Of a DNA stretch of 64,000 nt, positions 7,502 to 16,084 are shown piece after piece. This DNA is from JBKBIP01 sp046297495 (GTDB lineage: Bacteria; Planctomycetota; Planctomycetia; Gemmatales; Gemmataceae): the NCBI GenBank assembly GCA_046297495.1, contig JBKBIP010000029.1, forward strand, positions 15,873-79,872, read 5' to 3'. A program made the translations under genes and the position numbers. The notes below the pieces were generated by a model. That model was not told the origin of the DNA and ran no database searches. It saw only the letters and a list, made by a program, of their open reading frames with translations. How positions within the stretch are numbered: the first letter of the stretch is position 1; the number at the start of each line of letters is the position of its first letter.

Positions 7502-8677
7502 ATGTCCGCCGCAACCGTCCAGCAAAAGTCCTTGTTCGACGACGAGGACGAATGCACCCACAATTACCGGCCCCGGCCGGCCCCGCTCTTCCAACCTCGG
7601 AAGATCGTCCTCGCGAAAGGCAGCGTCACCACCCCGGCCAGACGGCAACGGGTCGATGGCGTCTTGGCCGTCTACCCTAGGGCCGAGGTCATTGAGCAGT
7701 TGACTGTCCCGCACAATAAGGTCCGCATCGAGGCTGACGATCCGCTCGACCTGCACTACAAGGGCCATCGTGTTCTAGTCTTCGGCGAACACAAAAGTGC
7801 TGTGGGCCGCAGCGACGAGGAGGGCAACACCTGCCCCAACTTTTGGCACTTCTCACCCTATGGCTTCTGCCCCTACGGCTGCTCCTTTTGTTATCTGTCC
7901 GGCACCCAGGGTGTGCGGTTCTCGCCCAGCGTGAAAATCTACGTCAACCTGGAGGAGATCCTGGGCGAGATCGACCGTGTGTCCCATCGCCTGGGCCGAG
8001 AGGAAGCGTTCTACCTGGGCAAGCTCCAGGACGGCATGGCCCTCGACCCGCTCACCGGCTACTCGCGGGTGATGATCCCCTTCTTCGCTCGCCATCCCTA
8101 TGCCCGGCTGCGAGTGCTGTCGAAGTGTGCCGACTTTGACAACGTGCTGGACCTCGACCACCGGGGCCGCACGGTACTGTGCTGGAGCCTCAACCCACCA
8201 GCGGTGCGGAAGGAGTACGAACTAATCACTCCGCCGGTCGAGGATCGTATTCGCACCATCCGGCGGTGTGCCGAGGCCGGCTACCCGGTTCGGATCATGC
8301 TGATGCCGATCATCCCGATCCCTGATTGGCAACAGCACTACGACGAGCTGTTGGAGCAGCTACTGACACAGGTGAAGTTGGACCGGCTCACGCTGGGCGG
8401 CATTTGCAGCTATGGGCCGGCCTTGCAAATCATGGAGGCGAAGCTGGGCAAGGACAACCTGATCTCCCGCTCACTGACGGTCCTTGATAACCCTCCGGGT
8501 GACGGCCGCACCCGCTACCCCATCCAGATGCGGGCGGCGATCTACCGCCACCTGCTGGACACGATTCATCGGTTTCAGCCCCAGCTGACCTGTGCGTTGT
8601 GCATGGAGGACGTGGCCCTGGCCCGCGACCTAGGGCTGGGAGACAGCAACATCGGGCGGTGCAACTGCATCCTGTAG
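7502..8677 (+). CDS. Spore photoproduct lyase-like radical SAM protein
   Basis: The 391-residue protein has the radical SAM cysteine motif CPYGCSFC (C123, C127, C130), which binds the 4Fe-4S cluster that cleaves S-adenosylmethionine. The following YLSGTQG segment, LSKCADFDNVL, and the late GRTRYPIQMR segment fit the SPL/SplB group that repairs UV-induced thymine lesions. Three further cysteines near the C-terminus (CALCMED, GRCNC) may hold another site. Non-spore-formers carry SPL-like proteins of unknown substrate, so DNA repair is likely but not certain. It has its own promoter and AGGAGG site. Confidence 0.9.
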   Translation: MSAATVQQKSLFDDEDECTHNYRPRPAPLFQPRKIVLAKGSVTTPARRQRVDGVLAVYPRAEVIEQLTVPHNKVRIEADDPLDLHYKGHRVLVFGEHKSAVGRSDEEGNTCPNFWHFSPYGFCPYGCSFCYLSGTQGVRFSPSVKIYVNLEEILGEIDRVSHRLGREEAFYLGKLQDGMALDPLTGYSRVMIPFFARHPYARLRVLSKCADFDNVLDLDHRGRTVLCWSLNPPAVRKEYELITPPVEDRIRTIRRCAEAGYPVRIMLMPIIPIPDWQQHYDELLEQLLTQVKLDRLTLGGICSYGPALQIMEAKLGKDNLISRSLTVLDNPPGDGRTRYPIQMRAAIYRHLLDTIHRFQPQLTCALCMEDVALARDLGLGDSNIGRCNCIL

Positions 8678-8754
8678 ATCAATAGCGGGAAACTGCTGCT
8701 CAACCAGTGGTGGTATATTCCCGCCGTGCCATTACCCGGCTTCCGCTTCGGAAC

Positions 8755-11049
8755 ATGCCCATGTCCTCGACAGTTAAACTCCCGGCTCTAGTGGGGCCTC
8801 CCGACGTACTCGAAGGCATCCCCCGAGAACGTTGGCTTGACCGTGTACGGGCCTGCCGGCATCAACTTCTCGCAACCTGGCGGACACAAGGCGGGCCATC
8901 CGAGCCTGCTGTCGCAGTCATCGACCAGACGTTGGGAATGATGCTGGTTTGCCGCTTCATCCGCGACAGGCAGTCCGCAGCTTTGCAGTATCCAGCAATC
9001 GACGCAGCGGGAACAACACCCTACGGTTTCTGTCAGGCCCTTCAGCAAGCGGTAGGTTCTCCGGTACTCCAGGCCGTCCTTGACCCCGCCGACTGCGACA
9101 ACAGCAACCCGTTGTCGCAGAGTATCTGGCGTGCTCTTCTCACTGCGGATCTGGGGTGGCGTGATCGGCTCGGCCGGATCGTTCCCCTGCCACCGACTGC
9201 TTTCGGGGAATTCCACCAACTCTGTCTGTCCGAGCGGGACGCCGGGGAGTCAGGCCAAAGGCGTGCCCGCGGTGTCCACTACACGCCGGTGTCCGTGGCC
9301 GACTACCTGACTGTCCGCGTCCTTGATCGACTCCTGGCACCCCAGGATGTTGGGATGCCGTTGCGAATCCTCGATCCATCCTGCGGAGGCGGAACCTTCC
9401 TGCTGGCTGCTCTGCGTTACCTACTGCAACAACGCGGCAATCCCTGCCCTCAAGAAACCCTGGAGCTGCTCGGGGCATCTCTGTTCGGGAGCGACATCGA
9501 CCCACAGGCGATTGTGGCAACCCGGCGTGCCCTGTTGCTGGCGGTCTGGGACGCCCTTCGTGCATCAGGCAACGAGGCCCTTGATGGAGGTTTGCGGGTG
9601 CCGGACCTTCGGCAGAACATCGTGTGCCAGGACTTCCTCGCCTCCAGCGACTCGCTCAGTCAGTTTCATGCCATCCTGGGTGGCCCGCCGTTCGTCCGCA
9701 TCCACGAGATGTTACGGATTGACCCCGACCGTGTGGAGCAATACCGGACCAAGTACCGCACCGCTCAGTCAGGCCAGTTCGACCTGTTCATGCCCTTCTT
9801 CGAGGAGGCCATCCATCGCTTGGCCGAGGGCGGCTGGCTAGGTTGGAGTGTGGCCAGCACCTTCCTCCGTACATCTTCAGGGCGGCCTCTCCGCTCACTC
9901 CTCGGCGGCAGCTGTGCTGTCCACGAGTTGACGGAGTTCGAGGACAGCAAGGTCTACCCGGATGCCGTCACGCAGATCGTCTTGGTGTTGCTGGAGAAGG
10001 GCCGGCGACAAGTGTCCTGCCGGCATGCGTGGATTACAGGCACCGGCGGGTTACGAGACAAATTGACCACCCTGTGGTCTGGGGGAGACCATCACCCGAA
10101 TGTCATAGTTCGGGAGTTGCCTACCTCTGCCTGCCTTTCCGGCGACTGGTCGTTCGGCTCTGCCACTGAGAGGTCACTGCTGGATCGCATCCAAGACGCT
10201 GGGACGCCGCTGGGACGATTGCCCATTTCGATCTGTCAGAGCTTGGTCACTGGGGCCGATCCCGTCTTCCTGTTCCGCCGTGGTGGCTCGACGGAGGACG
10301 GTCAGACGTTGGTGCAGGGTCGCGACCAAAGCTATGCCGTCTTTGTTGAGTCAGTTCTACTGCGGCCGGTTGTTCGCAACCGGGATATCAAGGGGTATGG
10401 ACGACTGTCCTCCCGCACGGTCTGCCTGACGCCCTATGATCGCTCCGGCCGGTTGCTCCCAGAGTCGGTACTTCGCGATAGCCATCCCCTCGCGTACCAG
10501 TATCTTCTGAAGCATCGCGAAACCTTGGTCCGACGCCGCGGTATCAGGCCGCACGAGTGGTACGCCCTTCGTTCGCCGTCCTGTCTGACGCTTGCCGCAG
10601 GCCCACGAGTGTTGTTGAAGCTCATCTGTTCGGGTGGCGACTTCACGATGGACCAGGAAGGGCGGTATCTCGGCCATGCCGGGACTCTGATGCTTGCGGC
10701 CGATCAACAACGGGTCGATCTATTCTATCTGCTCGGCGTGTTGAACACCCAGGTGTTCTGGTTTTTCGTGCGTCAGACGATGCCGACGATGGGCCACGGA
10801 CGCCATGTCCTGCGGCGGTCCACTCTGCGACGTTTTCCTCTTGTGGTCAGTGATCCGAGCCGAGAACTCCGTCAGCAGATTGCCGATGCTGCCCGGGGAC
10901 TTCTCGCAGACGGTGTTACCAAGGCGGCACAATCCCGATTGCTTGAACAGATCGAGCGGCAAGTAGCGGAACTCTACGGCATCGACCCATCCGAATTGTC
11001 GGCCAGTGCCCCTGACGATGAAGGAGACAGACATGCCAGACCTTCATGA
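8755..11049 (+). CDS. N6-adenine DNA methylase with altered catalytic motif
   Basis: The 764-residue protein contains the Eco57I/TaqI-type methylase region: RGVHYTPVSVADYL (173-185), AdoMet motif I LRILDPSCGGGTF (203-215), FGSDIDPQAI (244-253), and motif IV HAILGGPPFVRI (305-316). Motif IV is normally (N/D/S)PP(Y/F), but here Gly replaces the catalytic polar residue. The C-terminal half (RRSTLRRFPLVV, QIERQVAELYGID) fits a TaqI-like target-recognition domain. No nuclease domain is seen. A GTG at 8707 is an alternative start, but TATATT at 8714 suggests a promoter there. It overlaps the next gene by 17 bases. Confidence 0.85.
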   Translation: MPMSSTVKLPALVGPPDVLEGIPRERWLDRVRACRHQLLATWRTQGGPSEPAVAVIDQTLGMMLVCRFIRDRQSAALQYPAIDAAGTTPYGFCQALQQAVGSPVLQAVLDPADCDNSNPLSQSIWRALLTADLGWRDRLGRIVPLPPTAFGEFHQLCLSERDAGESGQRRARGVHYTPVSVADYLTVRVLDRLLAPQDVGMPLRILDPSCGGGTFLLAALRYLLQQRGNPCPQETLELLGASLFGSDIDPQAIVATRRALLLAVWDALRASGNEALDGGLRVPDLRQNIVCQDFLASSDSLSQFHAILGGPPFVRIHEMLRIDPDRVEQYRTKYRTAQSGQFDLFMPFFEEAIHRLAEGGWLGWSVASTFLRTSSGRPLRSLLGGSCAVHELTEFEDSKVYPDAVTQIVLVLLEKGRRQVSCRHAWITGTGGLRDKLTTLWSGGDHHPNVIVRELPTSACLSGDWSFGSATERSLLDRIQDAGTPLGRLPISICQSLVTGADPVFLFRRGGSTEDGQTLVQGRDQSYAVFVESVLLRPVVRNRDIKGYGRLSSRTVCLTPYDRSGRLLPESVLRDSHPLAYQYLLKHRETLVRRRGIRPHEWYALRSPSCLTLAAGPRVLLKLICSGGDFTMDQEGRYLGHAGTLMLAADQQRVDLFYLLGVLNTQVFWFFVRQTMPTMGHGRHVLRRSTLRRFPLVVSDPSRELRQQIADAARGLLADGVTKAAQSRLLEQIERQVAELYGIDPSELSASAPDDEGDRHARPS

Positions 11050-11548
11050 CCGGATGCTCCAGTCCTGGCGGGAGAATGCGGCCCGGAAGCAGGATGTCAA
11101 CTTCCGTTTCTTGCGAAGCCTCAAGATGGTATCCGATCCAGACGGCATCGATGTCCTCGCCGGGGAACTGCACAAGGAGGTTTTCTCTCGGATCGACTGT
11201 ACCCGCTGTGCGAACTGCTGCAAGACGATCCAGCCGGGTTTCACCGAGGAAGACATTGCCAGGATCGCGGCCCATCTCGGTATGTCCGAGGCGAGCTTCA
11301 TGGCGGCCTACCTGGAGATCGACCCGGAAGAGGGTAATTATCGAACGAAGGCGGCTCCTTGCCCGTTCCTCGGCGGGGATGACCGCTGCACCATATACGA
11401 GGTGAGGCCCCAAGCGTGCCAGGACTTCCCGCACACGGACAAAGAGGGGTTCACGCGGAGGGTCTATCTCCATGTGGAGAACACCCTGTCCTGCCCTGCG
11501 GTGTACCATCTCGTCAAGGGGCTGTGGCAAACCATCCGGCGTCGGTAA
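11033..11548 (+). CDS. YkgJ family cysteine-cluster protein
   Basis: The 171-residue protein has the signature CTRCANCC at residues 56-63, then APCPFLGGDDRCTIYEVRPQ and ACQDFP, and a last Cys in LSCPAVYH. This is the YkgJ (zinc/iron-chelating) family, thought to bind a metal or Fe-S cluster, with no fixed enzymatic role. It begins inside the end of the methylase gene behind AAGGAGA, so the two proteins are co-translated. That pairing is more informative than the family name. Confidence 0.88.
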   Translation: MPDLHDRMLQSWRENAARKQDVNFRFLRSLKMVSDPDGIDVLAGELHKEVFSRIDCTRCANCCKTIQPGFTEEDIARIAAHLGMSEASFMAAYLEIDPEEGNYRTKAAPCPFLGGDDRCTIYEVRPQACQDFPHTDKEGFTRRVYLHVENTLSCPAVYHLVKGLWQTIRRR

Positions 11549-11789
11549 GACGCAACCTCCCATCATCAAGGACAAGTCTTCCCGCCACAGTCCGTCCCTT
11601 TCTTCGAGCGGCCCACGAGGAAGGCCGTGCAACCCCGTCGTGCGGGTATCCCCTTCAAGCAAGGCATCGTGCCAACGGCCGATAAAGCAGTCATCACCGG
11701 CAGTCTCGCTTGACCGGGAGAGACCCTTCGCTAACCTTGAGTAGTGGACGTGCCGGTGAATGCACTTTGCGACCTACGGGGGCGACATC
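11549..11789. other. Gene-free stretch before the ParB-like gene
   Basis: I see no coding frame, tRNA or strong hairpin. A promoter for the ParB-like gene should lie here, but no convincing -35/-10 pair was found. Confidence 0.3.
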
Positions 11790-12617
11790 ATGAAGGCGGA
11801 AACCGCGACGAGTGGAAAGCGTGAAGGGCGGACCACCGACACTGGGGACGACATCAAGATCGACAAGGAGTTCGCGGCGTTGATCCCCGCCCTCTCTGCG
11901 GATGAACTGGCCCAACTGGAGCGAAGCCTTCTTGCCGAGGGGTGCAGAGACCCGCTGATCGTGTGGAAGGGGAAGAACGTCCTCTTGGACGGTCATAACC
12001 GGCTTGCTATCTGCCGTCAGCACGACATCCCGTTCAAGCTTGAAGCCCTGGCGTTTCCCGACCGGGAAACGGCTGAGGCGTTCATCGTCAAGAACCAGCT
12101 GGGGCGGCGGAATCTGTCTCCAGAGGCCGCATCGTACCTCCGTGGCAAACGCTATCTGGCCGAGAAACAAGCTCGTGGGGGTGATCGCTCGAAGGCGAAA
12201 GCAACCGATCAAAGTGATCGGATGGAAACCGCCCAACGGCTGGCCGAGGAGTATAAGGTTGGGGAAGCCACGATCCGCCGGGACGGGAAGTTCGCCGCCG
12301 CGGTGGATTCCATTGCCGAGAACTGCGGCGAGAAGGCCAAGCAGGCCATCCTGGCTCGGGACGCTGGCCTTTCCCGCGGGACGACGGTCCGGTTGGCCAA
12401 GCTGAAGCCCAAGGATCAGCAGAAGGCGGTCCAGGAGTTTCTTGAGAAGGGGAAGTTGCCCCGTCGTACCCGAGCCAAGAAGAGAGCCACCATCACCCTG
12501 CCGACAGAGCCGAAGTCCCTTGCCGAGAAGCTGTTCCAAGGATTGGGGGCGAAGGGAAGCTCCGAAGTCCTGGAGGCTCTCGCCAAGCTCATCGAGGGAC
12601 ACGAGCAGAAGGAGTGA
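11790..12617 (+). CDS. ParB-like nuclease-domain protein
   Basis: The 275-residue protein has a ParB/Srx-type N-terminal domain: ELAQLERSLLAEGCRDPLIV, then NVLLDGHNRLAICRQH with the GHNR motif. A helical DNA-binding section (AQRLAEEYKVGEATIRRDG, GLSRGTTVRLAK) and a lysine-rich tail follow. Stand-alone proteins of this type occur in phages and plasmids as regulators or in partition. No ParA is nearby, so partition is unlikely. The ATG at 11790 was preferred over 11760 because the earlier residues look unrelated. Confidence 0.82.
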   Translation: MKAETATSGKREGRTTDTGDDIKIDKEFAALIPALSADELAQLERSLLAEGCRDPLIVWKGKNVLLDGHNRLAICRQHDIPFKLEALAFPDRETAEAFIVKNQLGRRNLSPEAASYLRGKRYLAEKQARGGDRSKAKATDQSDRMETAQRLAEEYKVGEATIRRDGKFAAAVDSIAENCGEKAKQAILARDAGLSRGTTVRLAKLKPKDQQKAVQEFLEKGKLPRRTRAKKRATITLPTEPKSLAEKLFQGLGAKGSSEVLEALAKLIEGHEQKE

Positions 12618-12688
12618 GCCTGATCGGTTGCCAATCTCTGGACGCTTCCCAACTTTCCTTCCCGATGCCCGTCAAGTCCGTTTCTCGC

Positions 12689-12736
12689 GGGTAGCTCTCT
12701 ACGTGAACGTTCCCTTCCTCACGAGGAGAGCTACCC
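12689..12736 (+). promoter_or_regulatory. Inverted repeat covering a ribosome binding site
   Basis: GGGTAGCTCTC (12689-12699) and GAGAGCTACCC (12726-12736) form an 11-bp perfect stem with a 26-base loop. The right arm includes part of the GAGGAG ribosome binding site and ends directly at the ATG (12737). Confidence 0.55.
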
Positions 12737-13344
12737 ATGGCTCACAACCTGGCGACCGCGAACGGAAAGACCTCTTTCTTCTCCTTGCCAATTCCCACGA
12801 TGGATCATCGGCCTTGCGGGTGTTCTTCACGCCGGTCCGCGTCGTCTGCCAGAACACGCTCTCCATGGCCGAGCGGCGGGGACGGGGGCTAGGTGTCAGC
12901 ATCCTCCATAAGGGGAACCTGGAAGCCAAGATCAAGGAAGCCCAGGAAATCCTCGGGCTGGCTCACCGCTACTACGATGACGCTGCCGAAAAGATCAATC
13001 GGCTGGCCAGCTACTACCCCACTCCAGCTCAGGTGGCCGCCTACTTCCGGCAACTCTACCCCGATCCCGCGGAGGGCAAGGACAACAGCCGAGCGGCGAA
13101 CGTCCGGGAGGAACTGCACCGGCTCTTTGAAGAGGGCATGGGGCATGATCTTCCGGAGATCAAACGGTCCTCCTGGGCGGCTTTCAACGCCTTGACTGAA
13201 TTCGTGGACCACATCCGACCGAGCCGAGGGACCAAAGAGGCTGACAGGGCCAGCCGGCGGCTCGATTCCGTCTGGTTCGGCTCAGGGGCTCGCCTCAAGG
13301 AGAAAGGCTGGTCTTTGGCCCTGGAGATGTCCGGCTGCAACTGA
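12737..13344 (+). pseudogene. DUF932 phage/plasmid-like protein with internal deletion
   Basis: The start frame reads MAHNLATANGKTSFF and then goes off-frame, ending at about 12892. The neighbouring frame picks up LLLANSHDGSSALRVFFTPV, RVVCQNTLSMAE and a full helical C-terminus up to 13344. In intact DUF932 proteins these two pieces are separated by roughly 150 residues, so an internal deletion also lost the frame. A -1 slip near TTTCTTC (about 12770) would rejoin them, which leaves room for a short functional form. DUF932 function is unknown, though it is common on phages and plasmids. Confidence 0.65.
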
Positions 13345-13354
13345 ACCGTCTCAT

Positions 13355-13392
13355 CCCCGCTTATCGCAGGCCGTCCCTGGCGATGAGCGGGG
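13355..13392. terminator. Strong GC-rich hairpin between genes
   Basis: CCCCGCTTATCGC (13355-13367) pairs with GCGATGAGCGGGG (13380-13392) over 13 bp with one G-U pair and a 12-base loop. It follows the DUF932 remnant and lies 44 bases before the next start. No U-tract follows, so it may end transcription weakly or act in the leader. Confidence 0.45.
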
Positions 13393-13436
13393 TATTCCTT
13401 TGGTCAGGCAACTCATCGACCTGTGAGGAACGAACC

Positions 13437-13961
13437 ATGCTGCGTGCCAATGTCGGGCTCAGCCGCAAGGTGTCCCGAAACTACAACTCGGACGGCTACA
13501 CCGTCAACCTGGACGCCGAGATCAACGCTCCCCTAGACGACGCCGAGGCGGTCCTGGAACGCATCCAGGAATTGTTCCATCTAGCCGAGGAAGCCTTGGC
13601 TCAGGAAATCGACAGGGACCAGGGGGAAGCCGCCATCGGCCGTCACGACGAGGAGCGACCGGCCCACGTTGCCCAGAATACCCACCCCGGAGATCGTTCG
13701 GGCAATGGCTCGTCTCCTCGACCAGCCCCCTCGACTGGGAACGGTTCGCGGCAAGGGCAGGATGAACCAGCGAGTAACAAGCAGGTCCAGTTCCTGCTGA
13801 CGCTGAGTAAACGGTTCAAGCTCTCGACCCCACAACTGGAACAGCGTATCAGCCAGATCATCGGCCGTAAGTGCGGCGTGTATGACCTCACCAAGAAGGA
13901 GGCCGCGAAGATCCTCGACCAGTTCACCAACGGCGGCGGCAACGGGCAAGAGGCAAGGTAG
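13437..13961 (+). CDS. Hypothetical DNA-metabolism protein
   Basis: The 174-residue protein has an N-terminal domain (SRKVSRNYNSDGYTVNLDAE, a strand-rich start), a low-complexity linker (about residues 65-115) and a C-terminal module NKQVQFLLTLSKRFKLSTPQ with LTKKEAAKILDQF. That last pattern is often seen at the C-termini of phage recombination and single-strand-binding proteins. The start sits behind GTGAGGAA. It leads a run of three genes with two nuclease-like proteins, which supports a role in DNA processing. Confidence 0.75.
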   Translation: MLRANVGLSRKVSRNYNSDGYTVNLDAEINAPLDDAEAVLERIQELFHLAEEALAQEIDRDQGEAAIGRHDEERPAHVAQNTHPGDRSGNGSSPRPAPSTGNGSRQGQDEPASNKQVQFLLTLSKRFKLSTPQLEQRISQIIGRKCGVYDLTKKEAAKILDQFTNGGGNGQEAR

Positions 13962-13986
13962 TTCTGTCTGGCTGAGAGGTGTACTC

Positions 13987-14817
13987 ATGAACGACCGACC
14001 TCACTGGAGCTACAGTTCGATCAGCCAATTCCTGGCCTGTCCCCTTCGCTACTACTTCCAACGGGTGATAGGCCTCCCTGCCACGACGGTCAGCAGCGGG
14101 CTCGTCCTCGGGTCGGCAGTGCATCATGCTCTGGCAGAATACCACCGTGGCCTCCAGGCAGGCCAGCCTGTGAATAGGGGCTGTTTGCATGACGCCCTTG
14201 TGAAAGGATGGGAGCATCGAGAGGCCGAGGGCACGGTCATCTTCAAGAGTGGCGACAGCAAGGATGACAGCATCGCCCTGGGGGCCGCCTTGGTTGACGT
14301 GTACCTTCAGGAGCCGCCGCCCGAGAAAATCGTGCAGGTGGAGCAGGCGATCATCGCTCCGATGCACAACAGTCAGGGGGAAATCCTGGAGACGCCGCTT
14401 ATGGCTGTGGCTGATCTCATCACTACGGTGTCTGACGGGCTGAAGGTCCACGAATTCAAGACAAGCGGGCGGGCGTATTCGGAGACGGAGGCGGACACGT
14501 CGCTTCAACCGACCTGTTACGTGAACGCTGTGCAAGAGATCTTCGGGGAATCGACGAGGGTGGAATACACGGTCCTCGTCAAGACCAAGACGCCCAAGGT
14601 GCAACGATTGGAAGCGGTTCGGCATGAAGAAGATCTGGGCCGACTCGGTGACATCGTTCAAACCATCGAGCGTGCCGTCCAGGCCAGGGTATTCTACCCG
14701 GTCGCATCGCCCTTGAACTGCTCGTCTTGTCCCTACCGCCAACCATGCCGGAAGTGGGGAAGAACGCCAAGAATCCCACTGAAGATGGTTTCCTCCCATG
14801 AAGGCGAACCATGCTGA
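13987..14817 (+). CDS. RecB/Cas4-like PD-(D/E)XK nuclease with Fe-S cluster
   Basis: The 276-residue protein begins HWSYSSISQFLACPLRYYFQ, the typical start of Cas4/AddB-like nucleases with the first cluster cysteine (C18). It continues with GSAVHHALAEYH (43-54), a catalytic region MAVADLITTV then KVHEFKTSG (D...ExK), and a C-terminal CSSCPYRQPC that supplies the other three cysteines. The family makes single-strand-biased exonucleases used in recombination or CRISPR adaptation. No CRISPR genes are present, so recombination or element maintenance is likelier. Confidence 0.88.
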   Translation: MNDRPHWSYSSISQFLACPLRYYFQRVIGLPATTVSSGLVLGSAVHHALAEYHRGLQAGQPVNRGCLHDALVKGWEHREAEGTVIFKSGDSKDDSIALGAALVDVYLQEPPPEKIVQVEQAIIAPMHNSQGEILETPLMAVADLITTVSDGLKVHEFKTSGRAYSETEADTSLQPTCYVNAVQEIFGESTRVEYTVLVKTKTPKVQRLEAVRHEEDLGRLGDIVQTIERAVQARVFYPVASPLNCSSCPYRQPCRKWGRTPRIPLKMVSSHEGEPC

Positions 14818-15614
14818 CTGAACTTCACCGAAAAGGAGGCTGTCTCTGCCAACTGGCCCAGGAAGGAGCGGTTCGCTGTCCTCTCATCGTCCGGCCCACC
14901 AGCGAGGATGTGATTACAGGACATCTCACTCATGCTCTCCGAATCCTCAACCCGCGACACTGGCTGTCCGATCTTCTGAATGCGTCTCTGGGAGTGGAAC
15001 GGTTCCGGCGGCAAGTCTACCGCAAACTTCGGATTGAGCCGTGGGTGAACAAGCCCCGGTTTCCCCGCGAATGGCTGCCCTGGGACGAGGGCTCAACACA
15101 GGTCGATCTGGAGATCACTTGGGAGAACCCACCTACCACCGTCTACGTTGAGGCAAAGTACGCATCGGACCTGTCGCCTCACACGTCTGGAGATGACGGC
15201 CGATCTGGGTACTCATCAGACCAACTCAGCCGGTGTGCCCGAGTCGGACTCTGGGAGTGCGGCTACTATCGAGAAGAACGTCTCTTCGAGCAGGGCCAAC
15301 GTGATTTCGTCCTGGTCGTCCTGAGCCCGGTAGGAAACCACGCCCTCGTCCAGAAGTATGGGGACACACATCGGCTCAAGACCGATCTACCATCCGGCCA
15401 TCTGCTGGAAGCACTCCCTCGCAGTCCGTTCATCGGACAACTGAGTTACTGCCGCTTACGGCAGGTCTTGACTCAGAGGGTTCGCTTCTACACCCGTCCA
15501 GAACGGCAGGCTGTTAAAACGCTGGACGACTATTTGGCGTTCAAGTCTTCGACCGTCCCTGATCGGACCAGACGGACTCCGGGTTTCAGCCTTCCCCTGG
15601 TGGATGGCGGATAG
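14811..15614 (+). CDS. PD-(D/E)XK-like nuclease of unknown family
   Basis: The 267-residue protein overlaps the RecB-like gene by seven bases. A central segment STQVDLEITWENPPTTVYVE followed by AKYASDLS gives the D...ExK spacing of the PD-(D/E)XK fold (D about residue 99, E and K about 112-114). Upstream helices (NPRHWLSDLLNASLG) and the rest match nothing I know. The overlap with a cluster-bearing nuclease suggests the two act together. The fold call rests on one motif and is moderate. Confidence 0.75.
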   Translation: MLTELHRKGGCLCQLAQEGAVRCPLIVRPTSEDVITGHLTHALRILNPRHWLSDLLNASLGVERFRRQVYRKLRIEPWVNKPRFPREWLPWDEGSTQVDLEITWENPPTTVYVEAKYASDLSPHTSGDDGRSGYSSDQLSRCARVGLWECGYYREERLFEQGQRDFVLVVLSPVGNHALVQKYGDTHRLKTDLPSGHLLEALPRSPFIGQLSYCRLRQVLTQRVRFYTRPERQAVKTLDDYLAFKSSTVPDRTRRTPGFSLPLVDGG

Positions 15615-15627
15615 GTTGAGAAATGAC

Positions 15628-15686
15628 CATCCTGGTTCGCCCACCGGGATGAACTTCGTCGAGGGTCCTGGTGCATGCACCGGGCC
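15628..15686. repeat. Two adjacent short hairpins
   Basis: CATCCTGGT (15628-15636) pairs with ACCGGGATG (15643-15651). Next to it, GGTGCA/TGCACC is the centre of a palindrome spanning about 15667-15684. Both lie between genes without U-tracts and may be a factor-dependent terminator or operator. Confidence 0.4.
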
Positions 15687-15747
15687 TCACAGTTGATTTC
15701 CAGGCTTCTGGTGGGGGACGACGCGAAAGTCTCAAGGAGTTCATCTC

Positions 15748-15963
15748 ATGACAAGACGACGCTGGACCAGTCGAGACATCGGACTGCTGAGGGAACGATA
15801 CCCTGTCGAGGGACCTGGCAAGCTCACCGAGGAACTCGGGAGAAGTGAAGACTCCATCAGCAGCTTCGCCCGGCGTTGCGGGTTACGGACCCCAAGACAA
15901 CCGTACCGGCGAAGAGGCCGACAATCTCAAGAGGCGTTGGTTGGACCCGATCTGAGCGAGTGA
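15748..15963 (+). CDS. Small SANT/HTH-like DNA-binding protein
   Basis: The 71-residue basic protein opens RRRWTSRDIGLLRERYPVEG and contains LGRSEDSISSFARRCGLRTP. This is the pattern of small Myb/SANT or GcrA-like helix-turn-helix proteins that choose between similar sites. An AAGGAG ribosome binding site precedes it. Its place just upstream of the JAMM operon could make it a regulator there, but nothing directly shows this. Confidence 0.6.
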   Translation: MTRRRWTSRDIGLLRERYPVEGPGKLTEELGRSEDSISSFARRCGLRTPRQPYRRRGRQSQEALVGPDLSE

Positions 15964-16084
15964 CAGAAACCTGGAAGTCGCCTGGCTCCGAGCAAAGTCC
16001 TGATTCCTGACCCACTGCCGACAGAGCTGTTGAGTACAATCCCCTTCGAGTCCAGCGTACCAACGCGGGATGGGGGATGCACTC

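Noticed and set aside
13987..14817. Cas4 as evidence of a CRISPR system
   Set aside because: No repeat-spacer array and no cas genes were found. Cas4-like nucleases also occur alone on phages and plasmids.
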